Below, piece after piece: positions 8,708-18,782 of a stretch of DNA of 53,143 nucleotides. Positions within the stretch are counted from its first letter, which is position 1. The number at the start of each line of letters is the position of its first letter. A program made the position numbers and the translations under genes. The notes below the pieces were generated by a model. That model was not told where the DNA came from. It saw only the letters and a program-made list of their open reading frames with translations, and did not search any database. The stretch comes from Staphylococcus cohnii subsp. cohnii (GTDB taxonomy: Bacteria > Bacillota > Bacilli > Staphylococcales > Staphylococcaceae): the NCBI RefSeq assembly GCF_002902365.1, contig NZ_PPQC01000068.1, positions 43,932 to 97,074 of the forward strand, read 5' to 3'.

Positions 8708-11143
8708 ATGTTGGCGCAAACGAGAAAGAGCTCAACAACAAAGAAAAAAACATCGAATACGAGAAAGAAAACTGCAAATAATAAAAAAAAGAAAAGTGAG
8801 AGTCCATTAAGATATATTCTTGCGATAGTAATTTTTATTGCTATCATTCTTGGTGTTTTTCAATTGGGTATTATAGGCACAATGATAGATAGTTTTTTTA
8901 ATTACTTATTTGGCACAAGTAGATACTTAACTTATATCTTAATTTTGATAAGTACTGTATTTATTACTTACTATAAGTCATTGCCGAAGACGAGACGTAC
9001 TACAGGTGCATTTGTTTTACAAATTGCATTATTACTTGTGACTCAAACAGTGTACTACTTCATGCATAGAGCTCAATCATTAAGAGAGCCAGTGTTATCA
9101 TATGTTTATAAATCTTATGAACATAATACATTTCCAAATTTCGGTGGAGGATTATTTGGGCATTACTTATTGGCGTTATTTATACCACTCATTTCAATTG
9201 TCGGTGTAATTATTGTAACGTTATTATTAATAGCTTCTAGTTTTATCTTATTGACAAAACAAAGACATAGAGATGTGTCAAAAGTTGCTTTTGAAAAGAT
9301 GAAAGTAAAAAGTCAAGATGCTTCTGCAAATCTTAAAGAACGCCGTAAAGAAAATAAAGTTAAAAAAGATGCTAAAGCACGTATAAAAGCTGAAAAAAAA
9401 GCAGAAAAGGCTACGGAACAAGCACAAACTCAAAATAATGTTAAGGATGTAACTGATCTACCAGAGATAAGTAACAATACGCCTGAACAACAATCAATTC
9501 CAATTTATGGACATAACGATTATAAAGATGAGGAAATTAAACAAACACAAACTCAAAACAAGAGATCGAAACGCGTATTTGATCAAAATAATCAAAGTAC
9601 AATCCAAGAAGCAAATCCAGAAGATAACGCAATCATTGATCAACCAATTAATGAATTGGAAGAAGGTGAAGCACAAGATGAAGATGCGGCTTCAAATTCC
9701 ATATCTGAAGCTGGAGAAGTAGAAAACGAAGCATATAAAATACCACCATTAACATTATTGAAACAACCAACTAAACAGAAATCGACTTCTAAAGCAGAGG
9801 TGCAGAAAAAGGGGCAGTTGTTAGAAAACACATTGAAAAACTTTGGTGTAGATGCTAAAGTGACTCAGATTAAAATAGGCCCAGCAGTGACACAATATGA
9901 AATACAACCTGCTCAAGGGGTTAAAGTGAGTAAGATTGTTAATCTGCATAACGATATTGCGTTAGCCTTAGCAGCTAAGGACATACGTATCGAAGCACCA
10001 ATACCTGGACGATCTGCTGTAGGTATAGAAGTACCAAATGATAAGATTTCACTTGTTTCTTTAAAAGAAGTATTAGATGAAAAATTCCCTGCTTCTAATA
10101 AGTTAGAAGTAGGACTAGGTAGGGATATTTCAGGTGACCCAATCACAGTAGAACTTAACAAAATGCCTCATTTACTTGTAGCAGGTTCTACAGGAAGTGG
10201 GAAATCTGTTTGTATCAATGGTATTATTACAAGTATCCTATTAAATGCAAAGCCACACGAAGTTAAACTTATGTTAATTGATCCGAAAATGGTAGAATTA
10301 AATATATACAATGGTATCCCTCATTTACTCATACCTGTTGTAACCAATCCGCATAAAGCATCACAAGCTTTAGAAAAAGTAGTGGCAGAAATGGAAAGAC
10401 GTTATGACTTGTTTCAACATTCTTCAACTAGAAATATTGAGGGGTATAATGAAGCAATTAGAAAGCAAAATGAAGAGTTAGATGAAAAACAATCTGAGTT
10501 ACCATATATTGTTGTTATTGTAGATGAGTTAGCAGATTTAATGATGGTTGCTGGTAAAGAAGTAGAAAACGCAATACAAAGAATCACACAAATGGCTCGT
10601 GCAGCAGGTATTCACCTAATAATCGCAACGCAACGTCCTTCCGTAGATGTAATTACTGGTTTAATAAAAAATAATATACCATCTAGAATTGCTTTTGCTG
10701 TGAGTTCACAAACAGATTCTAGAACGATTATTGATAGCGGCGGTGCAGATAAATTACTTGGTAAAGGTGACATGCTTTATGTTGCTAATGGTGGATCCAC
10801 TAGAACTAGAGTTCAAGGGGCGTTTTTAAGTGACCAAGAGGTTCAAGACATCGTAAATTATGTCGTAGAGCAACAAAAAGCGAATTATGTAAAAGAAATG
10901 GAACCAGATGCTCCCGTTGAAAAATCAGAAATGAAGAGTGAAGATGCCTTGTATGATGAAGCGTATTTATTTGTAATTGAACAACAAAAAGCAAGTACAT
11001 CGTTATTACAAAGACAATTTAGAATTGGTTACAACCGTGCTTCCAGATTGATGGATGATTTAGAACGTAATCAAGTGATTGGACCACAAAAAGGTAGTAA
11101 ACCTAGACAAATACTTGTGGATTTAGATAGTGATGAGGTGTAA
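8708..11143 (+). CDS. spoIIIE: DNA translocase SpoIIIE/FtsK
   Basis: This is a septum-located, ATP-driven double-stranded DNA pump that clears chromosomes from the division site. The 811-residue protein has a basic N-terminus, about four membrane segments (roughly 30-55, 75-92, 98-118, 150-182), a long charged Q/E/K-rich linker (about 200-360) and a RecA-like motor. Walker A is GSTGSGKS at 493-500 and Walker B ends in D606-E607. The C-terminal gamma winged-helix domain occupies about 745-805. S. aureus has a shorter translocase at this locus (SpoIIIE) and a longer FtsK elsewhere, so spoIIIE fits. The next gene begins two bases after the stop. Confidence 0.95.
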   Translation: MLAQTRKSSTTKKKTSNTRKKTANNKKKKSESPLRYILAIVIFIAIILGVFQLGIIGTMIDSFFNYLFGTSRYLTYILILISTVFITYYKSLPKTRRTTGAFVLQIALLLVTQTVYYFMHRAQSLREPVLSYVYKSYEHNTFPNFGGGLFGHYLLALFIPLISIVGVIIVTLLLIASSFILLTKQRHRDVSKVAFEKMKVKSQDASANLKERRKENKVKKDAKARIKAEKKAEKATEQAQTQNNVKDVTDLPEISNNTPEQQSIPIYGHNDYKDEEIKQTQTQNKRSKRVFDQNNQSTIQEANPEDNAIIDQPINELEEGEAQDEDAASNSISEAGEVENEAYKIPPLTLLKQPTKQKSTSKAEVQKKGQLLENTLKNFGVDAKVTQIKIGPAVTQYEIQPAQGVKVSKIVNLHNDIALALAAKDIRIEAPIPGRSAVGIEVPNDKISLVSLKEVLDEKFPASNKLEVGLGRDISGDPITVELNKMPHLLVAGSTGSGKSVCINGIITSILLNAKPHEVKLMLIDPKMVELNIYNGIPHLLIPVVTNPHKASQALEKVVAEMERRYDLFQHSSTRNIEGYNEAIRKQNEELDEKQSELPYIVVIVDELADLMMVAGKEVENAIQRITQMARAAGIHLIIATQRPSVDVITGLIKNNIPSRIAFAVSSQTDSRTIIDSGGADKLLGKGDMLYVANGGSTRTRVQGAFLSDQEVQDIVNYVVEQQKANYVKEMEPDAPVEKSEMKSEDALYDEAYLFVIEQQKASTSLLQRQFRIGYNRASRLMDDLERNQVIGPQKGSKPRQILVDLDSDEV

Positions 11144-11145
11144 AT

Positions 11146-11859
11146 ATGGAATTAACTTCTGTTTATAAAGTAAAAGAATGGCTGATACAAGAGATAAATG
11201 CGAGAGCATTGAAACCAGGAGATGCTTTACCTAGTAATCTTGCTGTTGCTAGAAAATTAAATGTTAAAACAGATGATGTATATGATGCAGTTGACGAACT
11301 AATTACTGAACAAGTGTTATCTAACAATTTAGAAGAAGGTGCAAGTGTTAAAACGCTGCACCCGTTCTTCTATCCGTTAGATGAATTGGTTAGTATTAGT
11401 AAAATGATTGAAAATCAAGGTTACCATGCGAGTACGGAGTATATCAGTTTAGACGAAAAACCTGCGACATCTTTAGATGCTCAGAGATTAAATCTTCCTG
11501 AAAAAGCGTTAGTAACAATTATTGAACGCGTGAGAATGGCCGACCGAATGCCAGTTGTTTATTGCTTAGATAAGCTGCCAGCAGAAGATTTAACATGTGC
11601 ACAGTATCAAAATAGTGATGAATCGTTGTTAAACGCAATTGAATATTATGCTTCGAAAAAAGTTGCATACGCAGAAACTGAGATAGAGGCTATTGGTTAT
11701 GAACCACATATATCAGACATATTGGATGCCTCACCACATGAAGGGCTTATGTTGTTGAAATTAATTCATTATGATAAAAATGATCAGCCAATACTTTATT
11801 CTTTTAATTATTTCAAAAGTAGTTTAGTAAAATTTAAAACGGTTAGAAATAGTATATAA
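11146..11859 (+). CDS. ymfC: GntR/HutC-family regulator, YmfC-like
   Basis: The 237-residue protein has an N-terminal GntR winged helix (about 1-70; LPSNLAVARKLNVKTDDVYDAV) and a C-terminal UTRA ligand-binding domain (about 90-230). It begins two bases after spoIIIE with GAGGTG overlapping the spoIIIE end, so it is translationally close-coupled. The same order occurs in Bacillus subtilis (spoIIIE, then ymfC). Its ligand and targets are not known to me. Confidence 0.88.
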   Translation: MELTSVYKVKEWLIQEINARALKPGDALPSNLAVARKLNVKTDDVYDAVDELITEQVLSNNLEEGASVKTLHPFFYPLDELVSISKMIENQGYHASTEYISLDEKPATSLDAQRLNLPEKALVTIIERVRMADRMPVVYCLDKLPAEDLTCAQYQNSDESLLNAIEYYASKKVAYAETEIEAIGYEPHISDILDASPHEGLMLLKLIHYDKNDQPILYSFNYFKSSLVKFKTVRNSI

Positions 11860-11890
11860 TAACAAAATTATGAAAGTGAGGTTTGACAAT

Positions 11891-13159
11891 TTGAAAATAA
11901 ATGAACAGCAAAATGATTTGCATATTAATGTGTTACCAACAACAAAGTTCAAAACAACCACAATTACTTTAAAATTTATGGCTCCATTAGATAGTGAAAC
12001 CATGACAGCTCGATCAATACTCAGTAAGTTACTCGTGCGTGCTACTAAAAAATGGCCGACAGACAAGGCGTTTAACCGTCATCTTTCAGAATTGTATGGT
12101 GCGTATGTTAATAGTTTTGTCTCAAAATTTAAAGACAAACATGTCATAACGATATCATTGGAGTTAGTCAACGAACGTTATCTTACGGACCAAACACCAT
12201 TATTTGAAAAGGGTTTAGATTTGTTAACAGAAATGGTTTGGCATCCTCTAGTTTCTAATGATAGTTTTGATGAAAACTTTGTTTCACAAGAAAAAGCTTT
12301 ACTTACTAAAAAATTAGAAGCAATGGTTGATAATAAATCTCAAATATCTTTTTTAAATTTATTGAAGTATATGTTTGGTGAACAGCCGTATCGTCACCTA
12401 GCATCAGGGCAAGTAGGTTACATAGCAAATATAACACCCGAAACTTTATATCATACATATCAATCTATGCTCAAGAATGACTATTGTGCTGTTTATGTCG
12501 TAGGAAATGTAGATGAACAAGAAGTAAAATCTCAAATCAAAACTTATTTTGATATAAAACCATTCCAATTCAAACAATCTCATGCGACGCCAGTACCACA
12601 AGCAGATAAAGTGCCACAAGAAATCGTAGAAACAGATGAAGTGGACCAAGCTAAATTAAATATTGGATTTAAACTGCCAGTACAATTTGGAGATAAACAA
12701 TATTTTGCTAGTGTTGTTTTTAATACCATGTTTGGTGGAGATCCCTCTTCCGTTTTGTTTAATGAAGTTCGAGAAAAACAAAGTTTAGCGTATTCAATAC
12801 ATTCGCAAATAGATGCAAAAAATGGTTTTATGTTTGTACTTAGTGGTGTTTCATCTGATAAATATAGCGTAGCAAAAGATACAATTATTGCGGAATTTGA
12901 AAAGTTCCAGCAGGGTCAATTTAGCGAAGAAAAACTGGAACTGGCTAAGAAAATTATCATTTCTCAACGTCAAGAGTCGTATGATCGTCCTAAACGTATC
13001 ATAGAGATATTAAATAATAATATTTTATTAGAGCATGATATATCAGAGGAAGATTACATTAAACATATTCAAGATGTTAATAAATCTGAAATCATAGAAT
13101 TAGTTAAAAATATAGAACTCAATACCATTTATATATTAACGAAAGGAGGCCAACATTAA
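11891..13159 (+). CDS. ymfF: M16-family peptidase-like protein, probably non-catalytic (YmfF)
   Basis: The 422-residue protein has the two-lobed insulinase/pitrilysin fold, with recognisable stretches such as FNRHLSELYGAYVNS and FGGDPSSVLFNEVREKQSLAYS. The zinc motif HxxEH is absent; the corresponding site reads LSELYGA. It is therefore likely the inactive partner of the next gene, as in other M16B pairs. The frame is open from ATG 11870, which has no Shine-Dalgarno. The TTG at 11891 has GTGAGG nine bases upstream and is preferred. It overlaps the following gene by one base. Confidence 0.88.
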   Translation: MKINEQQNDLHINVLPTTKFKTTTITLKFMAPLDSETMTARSILSKLLVRATKKWPTDKAFNRHLSELYGAYVNSFVSKFKDKHVITISLELVNERYLTDQTPLFEKGLDLLTEMVWHPLVSNDSFDENFVSQEKALLTKKLEAMVDNKSQISFLNLLKYMFGEQPYRHLASGQVGYIANITPETLYHTYQSMLKNDYCAVYVVGNVDEQEVKSQIKTYFDIKPFQFKQSHATPVPQADKVPQEIVETDEVDQAKLNIGFKLPVQFGDKQYFASVVFNTMFGGDPSSVLFNEVREKQSLAYSIHSQIDAKNGFMFVLSGVSSDKYSVAKDTIIAEFEKFQQGQFSEEKLELAKKIIISQRQESYDRPKRIIEILNNNILLEHDISEEDYIKHIQDVNKSEIIELVKNIELNTIYILTKGGQH

Positions 13160-14445
13160 TGCAAAGCACATATTATGACCAAATAGATGAAACTGTTTAT
13201 GAAACTGAGTTGAATAATGGATTGAAACTGTTTGTGATACCTAAAACAGGCTTTCAGAAAACATTTGTTACATATACAACGCAATTTGGTTCTTTAGACC
13301 GTAAATTCAAACCACATGGTAGTGAAGGTTATGTTACTGTACCAGATGGTGTTGCACACTTTTTAGAACATAAACTATTTGAAAATGAAGAAGAAGACTT
13401 ATTCACAGCATTTGCAGAAGATAATGCACAAGTAAATGCATTTACTAGTTTTGATCGAACAAGTTATTTATTTAGTGCAACAGATAATGTTGAAAATAAT
13501 ATAAAACGCTTGTTAACGATGGTCGAAACACCTTACTTTACTGAAGCATCTGTAAATAAAGAAAAAGGTATTATTGCTGAAGAAATTAAAATGTATCAAG
13601 AGCAGCCTGGCTATAAATTGATGTTTAATACGCTGAGAGCTATGTATGAATCACATCCGATTCGAGTTGATATAGCGGGTAGTGTAGAAAGTATTTATGA
13701 CATTACCAAAGAAGATTTATATCTTTGCTATGAAACATTTTATCATCCTTCTAATATGGTTTTATTTGTTGTTGGAGATGTAGATGTAGATCATATTTAC
13801 AATGTTGTTGCAGAACATGAAAATCAAAGAGATAAAACGAATCAATCTCAAATAGTAAGGGATCCGTTAATAGAACAAGATAGTGTAAGAGAAAACACAG
13901 TAACTGAAAAGATGAAGTTACAATCACCTAGAATTATGCTTGGCTTTAAAAATACACCATTAGCTGATGTGCCAGATAAATTATTAGTAAAAAAAGATTT
14001 AGAAATGACTTTGTTTTTTGAATTATTATTTGGTGAAGAAACTGATTTTTATCAAATGTTACTTAATGAAGAGTTGATAGATGAAACATTTGGTTATCAA
14101 TTTGTATTAGAACCTACATATAGCTTTTCTATGATTACTAGCGCAACACAACATCCAGACAAATTAAAAAAATTATTATTAGATGAACTAGAAGCAAAAC
14201 AGGGTAATTTAACTGATGCAGAAGCGTTTAATTTATTGAAAAAGCAATTTATTGGAGAGTTTATATCCGGTTTAAATTCCCCTGAATATATAGCAAATCA
14301 ATATACAAAACTTTATTTTGAAGGTGTAAGTTTATTTGATTTATTAGATATTGTAGAAAGTATTACGTTAGAGAGTGTAAATGAAACAGCGCAAACGTGT
14401 TTGAATTTATCCCAAATTGTTGATAGTCGTTTGGAGATGAAATAA
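13159..14445 (+). CDS. ymfH: M16-family zinc metallopeptidase (YmfH)
   Basis: The 428-residue M16 peptidase has the inverted zinc motif HFLEH at residues 67-71 and a downstream acidic helix (AEEIKMYQEQP, about 140-150) supplying the third ligand. The start overlaps the stop of ymfF by one base and is preceded by AAAGGAGG. Together they probably form a heterodimer of one catalytic and one substrate-holding subunit. The substrate is unknown; some Gram-positive homologues are implicated in pheromone processing or quality control, but nothing here points to a particular peptide. Confidence 0.9.
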   Translation: MQSTYYDQIDETVYETELNNGLKLFVIPKTGFQKTFVTYTTQFGSLDRKFKPHGSEGYVTVPDGVAHFLEHKLFENEEEDLFTAFAEDNAQVNAFTSFDRTSYLFSATDNVENNIKRLLTMVETPYFTEASVNKEKGIIAEEIKMYQEQPGYKLMFNTLRAMYESHPIRVDIAGSVESIYDITKEDLYLCYETFYHPSNMVLFVVGDVDVDHIYNVVAEHENQRDKTNQSQIVRDPLIEQDSVRENTVTEKMKLQSPRIMLGFKNTPLADVPDKLLVKKDLEMTLFFELLFGEETDFYQMLLNEELIDETFGYQFVLEPTYSFSMITSATQHPDKLKKLLLDELEAKQGNLTDAEAFNLLKKQFIGEFISGLNSPEYIANQYTKLYFEGVSLFDLLDIVESITLESVNETAQTCLNLSQIVDSRLEMK

Positions 14446-14448
14446 ACA

Positions 14449-15153
14449 ATGAAGGCTTTGGTTATAGGTGGTTCAGGATCTATAGGTTCTGCAATCGTTA
14501 ATCGTTTGTTGTCTGATGGATATGAGGTCATCGTCCATTACAATAACGCTGATATCAATCAACTAAATGTTCAGTTCAACCATAGTTCAGTACAATTTAT
14601 ACAATGCGATTTGCGCAATGTAAAAGACTTTAATCAATATTTTCATTTTATAAAAAATTTAGATTGTCTTATTTATGCAAGTGGAACCGCGTTGTATGGT
14701 CAGTTGCAAGATATGACAGATGCGATGATTGATGAGCATTATCAAATTCATGTGCGTCAATTAATTAGAATATGTAGATATTTTGTAGATCAGTTACGAC
14801 AAAGTCATAATGGTCGAATTGTAGTTATTTCATCAATTTGGGGAGAAACAGGTGCAAGTATGGAAACGATCTATTCGGCGATGAAATCAGCTCAAATTGG
14901 TTTCGTAAAAGCATTGAGTCAAGAACTATCAATGACTTCAGTCACTGTGAATGCCATCGCACCTGGTTTTGTGAGTGGTAATATGTTAAAAGCTTGGGGA
15001 GAAAGTGAACTTGAAACTTTGACCCAGGATTTACCACAACAAAGGTTTATTGAGCCTGAAGAAGTTGCGCATACCTGTAGTTACCTTTGCAATCCATTAG
15101 CTAAAAGTGTGACTGGTACAATACAAAAAGTGAATGGCGCTTGGTATTTATAA
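14449..15153 (+). CDS. ymfI: Short-chain dehydrogenase/reductase, YmfI-like
   Basis: The 234-residue classical SDR has the dinucleotide motif GGSGSIG at residues 7-13 and a catalytic YxxxK (YSAMK) near residues 144-148, preceded by the SSIWG serine strand. The C-terminal PxG motif (APGFVSGNM) is present. It resembles 3-oxoacyl-ACP reductase FabG, but its place in the ymf cluster, three bases after ymfH, identifies it as YmfI. The physiological substrate is uncertain. Confidence 0.88.
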   Translation: MKALVIGGSGSIGSAIVNRLLSDGYEVIVHYNNADINQLNVQFNHSSVQFIQCDLRNVKDFNQYFHFIKNLDCLIYASGTALYGQLQDMTDAMIDEHYQIHVRQLIRICRYFVDQLRQSHNGRIVVISSIWGETGASMETIYSAMKSAQIGFVKALSQELSMTSVTVNAIAPGFVSGNMLKAWGESELETLTQDLPQQRFIEPEEVAHTCSYLCNPLAKSVTGTIQKVNGAWYL

Positions 15154-15195
15154 TTTTTGATATAATTGAAAAAATAAACCACTTGTGAAACATTC

Positions 15196-15218
15196 AATGA
15201 TATAATATCAATATCATT
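15196..15218. promoter_or_regulatory. Inverted repeat overlapping a -10-like box before ymfK
   Basis: AATGATAT and ATATCATT are perfect inverted 8-mers with a 7-base spacer that overlaps a TATAAT at 15201-15206. A short ATTAC tandem run follows at about 15222-15237. The rest of the 15153-15350 gap is AT-rich with no obvious -35. An operator role is possible but unproven. Confidence 0.3.
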
Positions 15219-15350
15219 CATTACATTACATTACATTTTAAAGTTATTTATGCTGTACCATGCTTTTTTCATTTAATAGATAACTAGAAATGTGATAGAT
15301 TTTAGTCAAAGCTAATTGCTGTGATTTATAAACTAAGGGGTGTATATGCC

Positions 15351-16181
15351 ATGACAGTTGCTGCAAAAAAAGAATGGTATTTAGAATATGAAATAACAAT
15401 GAACAGAGCTGGACTGCTAGGTGATGTTTCCAGTTTGTTAGGTATGATGGGTATAAGTATTGTTACAATAAATGGTATTGATGAAGGTAGAAGAGGTCTG
15501 TTAATTAAATCTGATAATCTTGAAAAAGTTAGTAGATTTGAAAATATCGTTAGTGAAATTGATGATATCTCTATTACCAAATTACGTAAACCAGAATTGC
15601 GAGATCGATTGGCAGTGCGACATGGCAGATACATAGAACAAGATGCTGCTGATAAAAAAACATTTCGTTTTGAAAGAGAAGATTTGGGTTTATTAGTAGA
15701 TTTTATGGCCGAATTATTTAAAGAAAAAGGTCATAAATTGATTGGTATTAGAGGTATGCCAAGAGTAGGTAAAACTGAATCAATTGTAGCCGGTAGTGTC
15801 TGTGCACACAAGCGTTGGTTATTTATTAGTTCTACTTTAATTAAGCAAACTGTTCGTAGTTCACTCATAAAAGGTGAGTATGATTCTGATCACGTCTATA
15901 TTATTGATGGTGCGGTTACGGCAAGAGAATCCAACCAAAAACATCAAGAATTAGTGAAAGAGGTTATGAGCTTACCAGCAATTAAAGTTGTAGAGCATCC
16001 TGATTTATTTGTGGAAACCAGTGATTATGAGATGAGTGATTTTGATTACATCATTGAACTAAGAGAAAATAAAAATCAAGAAATCCATTATGAAGAAATG
16101 AAAAAACACACCGTGAAAAGTAAAAATAATCTTGATTTCGGTGACGATGTTTTCGGTGGAGGTTTTGGATTTTTTGAATAG
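15351..16181 (+). CDS. ymfK: YmfK-like DUF3388 protein
   Basis: The 276-residue protein has an N-terminal ACT-like segment (YLEYEITMNRAGLLGDVSSLL, about 10-80) and a P-loop-like motif GMPRVGKT at residues 135-142. The tail is rich in Gly and Phe. DUF3388 proteins of this layout sit between ymfI and the RodZ-like gene in Bacillus; the function is not known. The frame is open from GTG 15321, but ATG 15351 lies ten bases after AAGGGG and is preferred. Confidence 0.85.
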   Translation: MTVAAKKEWYLEYEITMNRAGLLGDVSSLLGMMGISIVTINGIDEGRRGLLIKSDNLEKVSRFENIVSEIDDISITKLRKPELRDRLAVRHGRYIEQDAADKKTFRFEREDLGLLVDFMAELFKEKGHKLIGIRGMPRVGKTESIVAGSVCAHKRWLFISSTLIKQTVRSSLIKGEYDSDHVYIIDGAVTARESNQKHQELVKEVMSLPAIKVVEHPDLFVETSDYEMSDFDYIIELRENKNQEIHYEEMKKHTVKSKNNLDFGDDVFGGGFGFFE

Positions 16182-16212
16182 CAAAAGATAATGGATGAGG
16201 AGGACTAACATC

Positions 16213-16605
16213 GTGAGTTTAGTTGGTCAAACTTTAAAAGGACGTCGTGAAAGATTAGGTATGACATTAACAGAATTAGAAAATCGAACAGAAATTAAAC
16301 GTCAAACTTTGACACTCATTGAAAAAAATGATTTTGAGTCACTTAAAAATGCAGATTATGTAGAAGGCTTTATCCGAAAATATGCAAAGGCTGTAAATAT
16401 TGATGCTGAACAGCTTATTCATGCACATAGAGATGAAATTCCTAATCATGATAATAACCTGAAAGATACAATTGACGCTTTTTCTTCTGATCATCAACCT
16501 ACTTATCGTAGTAAAAACAAAGAACCTTTGCAGTTAGCAGTAGTAATAAGTCTGGTGATTATTATCACTGCTATACTGTGGATATTAGCAGTATTATTTT
16601 TATAA
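16213..16605 (+). CDS. RodZ/YmfM-like helix-turn-helix membrane protein
   Basis: The 130-residue protein has an N-terminal HTH (residues about 5-65, GQTLKGRRERLGMTLTELE) and one C-terminal membrane segment (about 107-129). It ends directly after that helix, so the periplasmic beta domain of E. coli RodZ is lacking, as is usual in staphylococci. RodZ proteins link MreB or other morphogenesis factors to the membrane; cocci lack MreB, so the role here is less clear. The GTG at 16213 follows GAGGAGGA by eight bases and gives the known staphylococcal length. The open frame starts at 16195. pgsA follows after 52 bases. Confidence 0.88.
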   Translation: MSLVGQTLKGRRERLGMTLTELENRTEIKRQTLTLIEKNDFESLKNADYVEGFIRKYAKAVNIDAEQLIHAHRDEIPNHDNNLKDTIDAFSSDHQPTYRSKNKEPLQLAVVISLVIIITAILWILAVLFL

Positions 16606-16657
16606 AAATGTTTTCGTGCATTGTAGTAAGTTATATATATAGAAATGAGGATTTGAA

Positions 16658-17236
16658 ATGAATATTCCGAATTGGATAACTGTTTTTAGAGTTATATTAA
16701 TTCCAGTATTTCTATTATTCGCTTTAGTAGATTTTGGTTTTGGAAATGTAACTTTTATTGGTGGATATGAAATTAGAATCGAATTATTAATTAGTGGCAT
16801 TATCTTTATTATTGCTTCGTTAAGTGACTTTGTAGATGGTTATTTAGCAAGAAAATGGCAACTCGTTACAAATATGGGGAAATTTTTAGACCCATTAGCA
16901 GATAAACTACTTGTTTCAAGTGCTTTGATAGCATTAGTTGAAATTGGATTAACAAACTCTTGGGTAGCGATTATCATCATTGCGCGTGAATTTGCGGTCA
17001 CAGGATTACGATTATTACAAATCGAACAAGGTTTTGTAAGTGCAGCTGGGCAATTAGGTAAAATTAAAACGGCCGTTACGATGATAGCGCTAGTATGGAT
17101 TTTACTTGGTGACCCATTAGCAACGTGGATTGGTTTTCCAATAGGTCAGGTGCTTTTATACATTGGAGTATTCTTTACTGTTCTTTCTGGTATTGAATAT
17201 TTCTATAAAGGTAGAGATGTATTCAAAGCCAAATAA
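16658..17236 (+). CDS. pgsA: CDP-diacylglycerol-glycerol-3-phosphate 3-phosphatidyltransferase
   Basis: PgsA makes phosphatidylglycerol phosphate, the first committed step to phosphatidylglycerol and cardiolipin. The 192-residue integral membrane protein has the full CDP-alcohol phosphotransferase motif: D57, D60-G61, A64-R65, G74, D78 and D82. Several hydrophobic helices follow. Its position after the RodZ-like gene and before cinA-recA is conserved. A good terminator follows. Confidence 0.97.
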   Translation: MNIPNWITVFRVILIPVFLLFALVDFGFGNVTFIGGYEIRIELLISGIIFIIASLSDFVDGYLARKWQLVTNMGKFLDPLADKLLVSSALIALVEIGLTNSWVAIIIIAREFAVTGLRLLQIEQGFVSAAGQLGKIKTAVTMIALVWILLGDPLATWIGFPIGQVLLYIGVFFTVLSGIEYFYKGRDVFKAK

Positions 17237-17267
17237 TATGTGTTTAATTCTGACAATCTTGAATTCA

Positions 17268-17307
17268 ACTGGAAAGTGTTTTTTAAAGCACATTTCCAGT
17301 TTTTTTA
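17268..17307 (+). terminator. pgsA terminator
   Basis: ACTGGAAAGTG (17268-17278) pairs with CACATTTCCAGT (17289-17300) with one bulge, followed by a T-run. It ends the ymf-pgsA transcript. Confidence 0.85.
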
Positions 17308-17465
17308 TTGAAATAATATGTTTTATAACAGAATGATGATTAATCAAAACAGAACAATTTACAAACGGAATTTTAGTTTTTAGATAGAGTTAGATTTATA
17401 ATAAAAATAAGAAATTTAACATGTTAAATAGCGAAAAGGTTATTTGTGAACGAGGAGGAAAAAAT

Positions 17466-18611
17466 GTGAATGTGTCAATTATAGCGGTTGGGTCTGAATT
17501 ATTACTGGGTCAAATTGCAAATACCAATGGTCAATATCTGTCAAAATTATTTAATGATATAGGACACAGTGTTGTAGAACATATTGTAGTAGGAGATAAT
17601 CCTGAAAGGCTTGAACGAGCGATACATTCATCTTTAGAGCAATATGATGCTGTTATTCTTACTGGTGGATTAGGACCTACTAAAGATGATTTAACGAAGC
17701 ATACGATAGCTCAGATATTAGATCGCAATTTGGTCACGGATGAAAAATCATTGGAGTATATAGAGCAATATTTTAAAGATCAAAATGTTGAAATGACACC
17801 GAACAATAAACAACAAGCATTAGTCATAGAAGGTGCAATAGTTTTAGATAATAAAGTAGGTATGGCACCAGGCATGTTAATTGAACATAACGATAAACAT
17901 ATTGCTTTATTACCTGGTCCACCTAAAGAAATGCAACCGATGGCAAAAGACGGTTTATTACCTTATTTTTTAAATGGAGAAAGCATTATTTTTTCGGAAT
18001 TATTGCGTTTTGCAGGCATAGGTGAATCAAAAATTGAAACTATTTTAATGGACTTAATAGATAATCAAACGAATCCTACGATTGCCCCTTTAGCAGGTAC
18101 ACATGAAGTGAATATAAGATTGACGGCGAATGGTGATTCAAAACAAGAATGTGAAGCATTAATAGCGCCAGTAAAAAAAGAAATACTGTCACGTATTGGT
18201 AATTATTATTATGGATCTGATGACATTTCCATAGAAGCAGCGTTTTTAAAACATATAAAGCAGTCAATTGCAATCTATGATGGTGTTACAGATGGTGAAT
18301 TATACTCGAGAATGAAAAATAATGATGATTCAAATAAAATTTTGGGTATGTTACCGCACCACCAACAATTTATCAATCTTAAAGAAAGTATTGAGCGTCA
18401 ACTGTCAATATCATGTCGTATCGTTAAAGATTTATATAATGCGGAGATAGGTATTTCATTATTATACGAAAATGGTACAGTATACTTAGGTATTTTAGAA
18501 AATGAATATCTAACAATTAAATCATTTAAAATGACGAAAAAGAGAAATTTAATAAAAAAAAGAGCACAAAACTATGCATTAATCCGATTATTAAACTATT
18601 TTAAAGCATAA
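17466..18611 (+). CDS. cinA: CinA family protein, degenerate C-terminal domain
   Basis: The N-terminal MoCF/CinA domain (about 1-170) has AVGSELLLGQIANTN and LTGGLGPTKDD, characteristic of the family, which includes nucleotide pyrophosphatase activity. In many bacteria the C-terminal domain is a PncC-type nicotinamide mononucleotide deamidase with an AESCTGG-like motif. Here the matching region (near residue 260, AIYDGVTDGEL) has lost it, so deamidase activity is doubtful. The GTG at 17466 follows GAGGAGG by seven bases; an upstream ATG at 17421 lacks one. The gene precedes recA, the usual order linked to competence in other Firmicutes. Confidence 0.92.
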   Translation: MNVSIIAVGSELLLGQIANTNGQYLSKLFNDIGHSVVEHIVVGDNPERLERAIHSSLEQYDAVILTGGLGPTKDDLTKHTIAQILDRNLVTDEKSLEYIEQYFKDQNVEMTPNNKQQALVIEGAIVLDNKVGMAPGMLIEHNDKHIALLPGPPKEMQPMAKDGLLPYFLNGESIIFSELLRFAGIGESKIETILMDLIDNQTNPTIAPLAGTHEVNIRLTANGDSKQECEALIAPVKKEILSRIGNYYYGSDDISIEAAFLKHIKQSIAIYDGVTDGELYSRMKNNDDSNKILGMLPHHQQFINLKESIERQLSISCRIVKDLYNAEIGISLLYENGTVYLGILENEYLTIKSFKMTKKRNLIKKRAQNYALIRLLNYFKA

Positions 18612-18681
18612 ATGATTAGACCAAAAACAAATAATGATTAGTACGTACGTTCCCTTTTTGCAAAAAATGTTCTACTACTAG

Positions 18682-18695
18682 CGAACAAATATTCG
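18682..18695. promoter_or_regulatory. LexA (SOS) box of recA
   Basis: CGAACAAATATTCG is a 14-base near-palindrome close to the Gram-positive LexA consensus CGAACRNRYGTTYG. It lies just upstream of the recA -35, which fits DNA-damage-inducible repression. Confidence 0.8.
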
Positions 18696-18703
18696 CAAAA
18701 TGC

Positions 18704-18732
18704 TTGCAGAATACTTTAAATCAATGTATAGT
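18704..18732 (+). promoter_or_regulatory. recA promoter
   Basis: TTGCAG (18704-18709) and TATAGT (18727-18732) are separated by 17 bases. The LexA box lies nine bases upstream of the -35. Confidence 0.75.
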
Positions 18733-18782
18733 ATGGTTAAGATATTTTTCAGAGATAAATCTCACTTAGGAGGTCCAGCGTT

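Noticed and set aside
15222..15237. ATTAC tandem run as a functional repeat array
   Set aside because: Only about three units in AT-rich sequence; chance or slippage is enough.
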